Source: Betaproteobacteria bacterium (GTDB taxonomy: Bacteria > Pseudomonadota > Gammaproteobacteria > Burkholderiales > Burkholderiaceae_C). Taken from it: DNA of 64,000 nucleotides. The stretch is taken from assembly GCA_013289985.1 (NCBI GenBank), contig JABCYW010000009.1, positions 25,084 to 89,083 of the forward strand. The letters are read 5' to 3'. The notes beneath the pieces are model-generated. The model did not search any database, had not been told where the DNA came from, and worked only from the letters and a program-made list of their open reading frames with translations. Position numbers and translations under genes: made by a program. This document shows positions 63,906 through 64,000 of this stretch, piece after piece; the first letter of the stretch is position 1, and each line of letters begins with the position of its first letter.

Positions 63906-63983
63906 CGGGGGAGCTTGTTTTGTTCGTGTCCCCCGTCGGCCTGCGGCCTCCTCCTCCTTAACCTCACAAAACAAGCTCCCCCG
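63906..63983. repeat. inverted repeat near the right edge
   Basis: CGGGGGAGCTTGTTTTG at 63906-63922 pairs perfectly with 63967-63983 (17-bp arms, 44-bp spacer). The outer flanks are partly complementary as well (GGCACG near 63894 and CGTGCC near 63990), suggesting a longer element. It resembles an intergenic mobile or REP-like repeat and may continue beyond the window. Confidence 0.8.
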
Positions 63984-64000
63984 CCTCGCCGTGCCACGCA

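Overview
The window is GC-rich DNA from a motile betaproteobacterium. An flhDC master regulator, a FliA-type (sigma-28) flagellar regulon, the gene orders thiC-thiO-thiS-thiG-thiDE and fliE/fliFGHIJK/fliLMNOPQR, and a PEP-CTERM protein fit Burkholderiales, probably the Rubrivivax/Leptothrix/Comamonadaceae side. The exact genus is an inference that cannot be settled here. About 45 kb of the 64 kb (5.9-53.6 kb) is one motility and chemotaxis super-locus.

Layout. 0-5.5 kb: housekeeping genes, namely the 5' end of an extradiol dioxygenase, an FtsX-type permease, a phosphoesterase, a DUF488 protein, a small membrane protein and a divergent MurA homologue. 5.5-5.9 kb: an inverted pair of 90-bp repeats. 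5.9-11.1 kb (minus strand): QFQDM protein-cheY-cheA-MCP, a terminator, then cheW. 11.3-13.1 kb: a receiver/histidine-kinase fusion with a NarL-type regulator. 13.1-13.7 kb: a ParE-like toxin-antitoxin pair. 13.9-16.8 kb: motA-motB-cheY-cheZ. 17-19 kb: a membrane methyltransferase and flhDC. 19.2-21 kb: a DUF6502/lipoprotein pair with a perfect operator-like palindrome. 21-32 kb: a glycan island with two hexapeptide acyltransferases, a VioA-like aminotransferase, three GT2 enzymes, a GT-methyltransferase fusion, a zinc-ribbon methyltransferase and a GT41 O-GlcNAc-transferase-like protein next to the flagellins. 32-41 kb: three flagellin genes (two nearly identical), fliD, fliS, fliT, a YcgR-like PilZ protein and a diguanylate cyclase. 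41.7-53.6 kb: fliE (inverted) and fliFGHIJK-fliLMNOPQR. 53.6-57.5 kb: a pabBC fusion, a PEP-CTERM protein and DUF2252. 57.5-63.8 kb: a thiamin operon under a TPP riboswitch.

How it works together. FlhDC should switch on the export apparatus and FliA. I found FliA-like boxes (TNAA-N14..16-NCCGATAA type) upstream of motA, the che operon, cheW, fliC1, fliC2, fliD, fliS and, less well, fliC3, fliE and fliF. The sugar and transferase island between the regulators and flagellins is best read as a flagellin glycosylation system, probably O-linked and possibly involving a viosamine-like amino sugar. The cyclic-di-GMP synthase and PilZ brake sit beside the filament genes and give a local motile/sessile switch. 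cheR, cheB, cheD, flhA, flhB, fliA and the rod/hook genes are not in the window.
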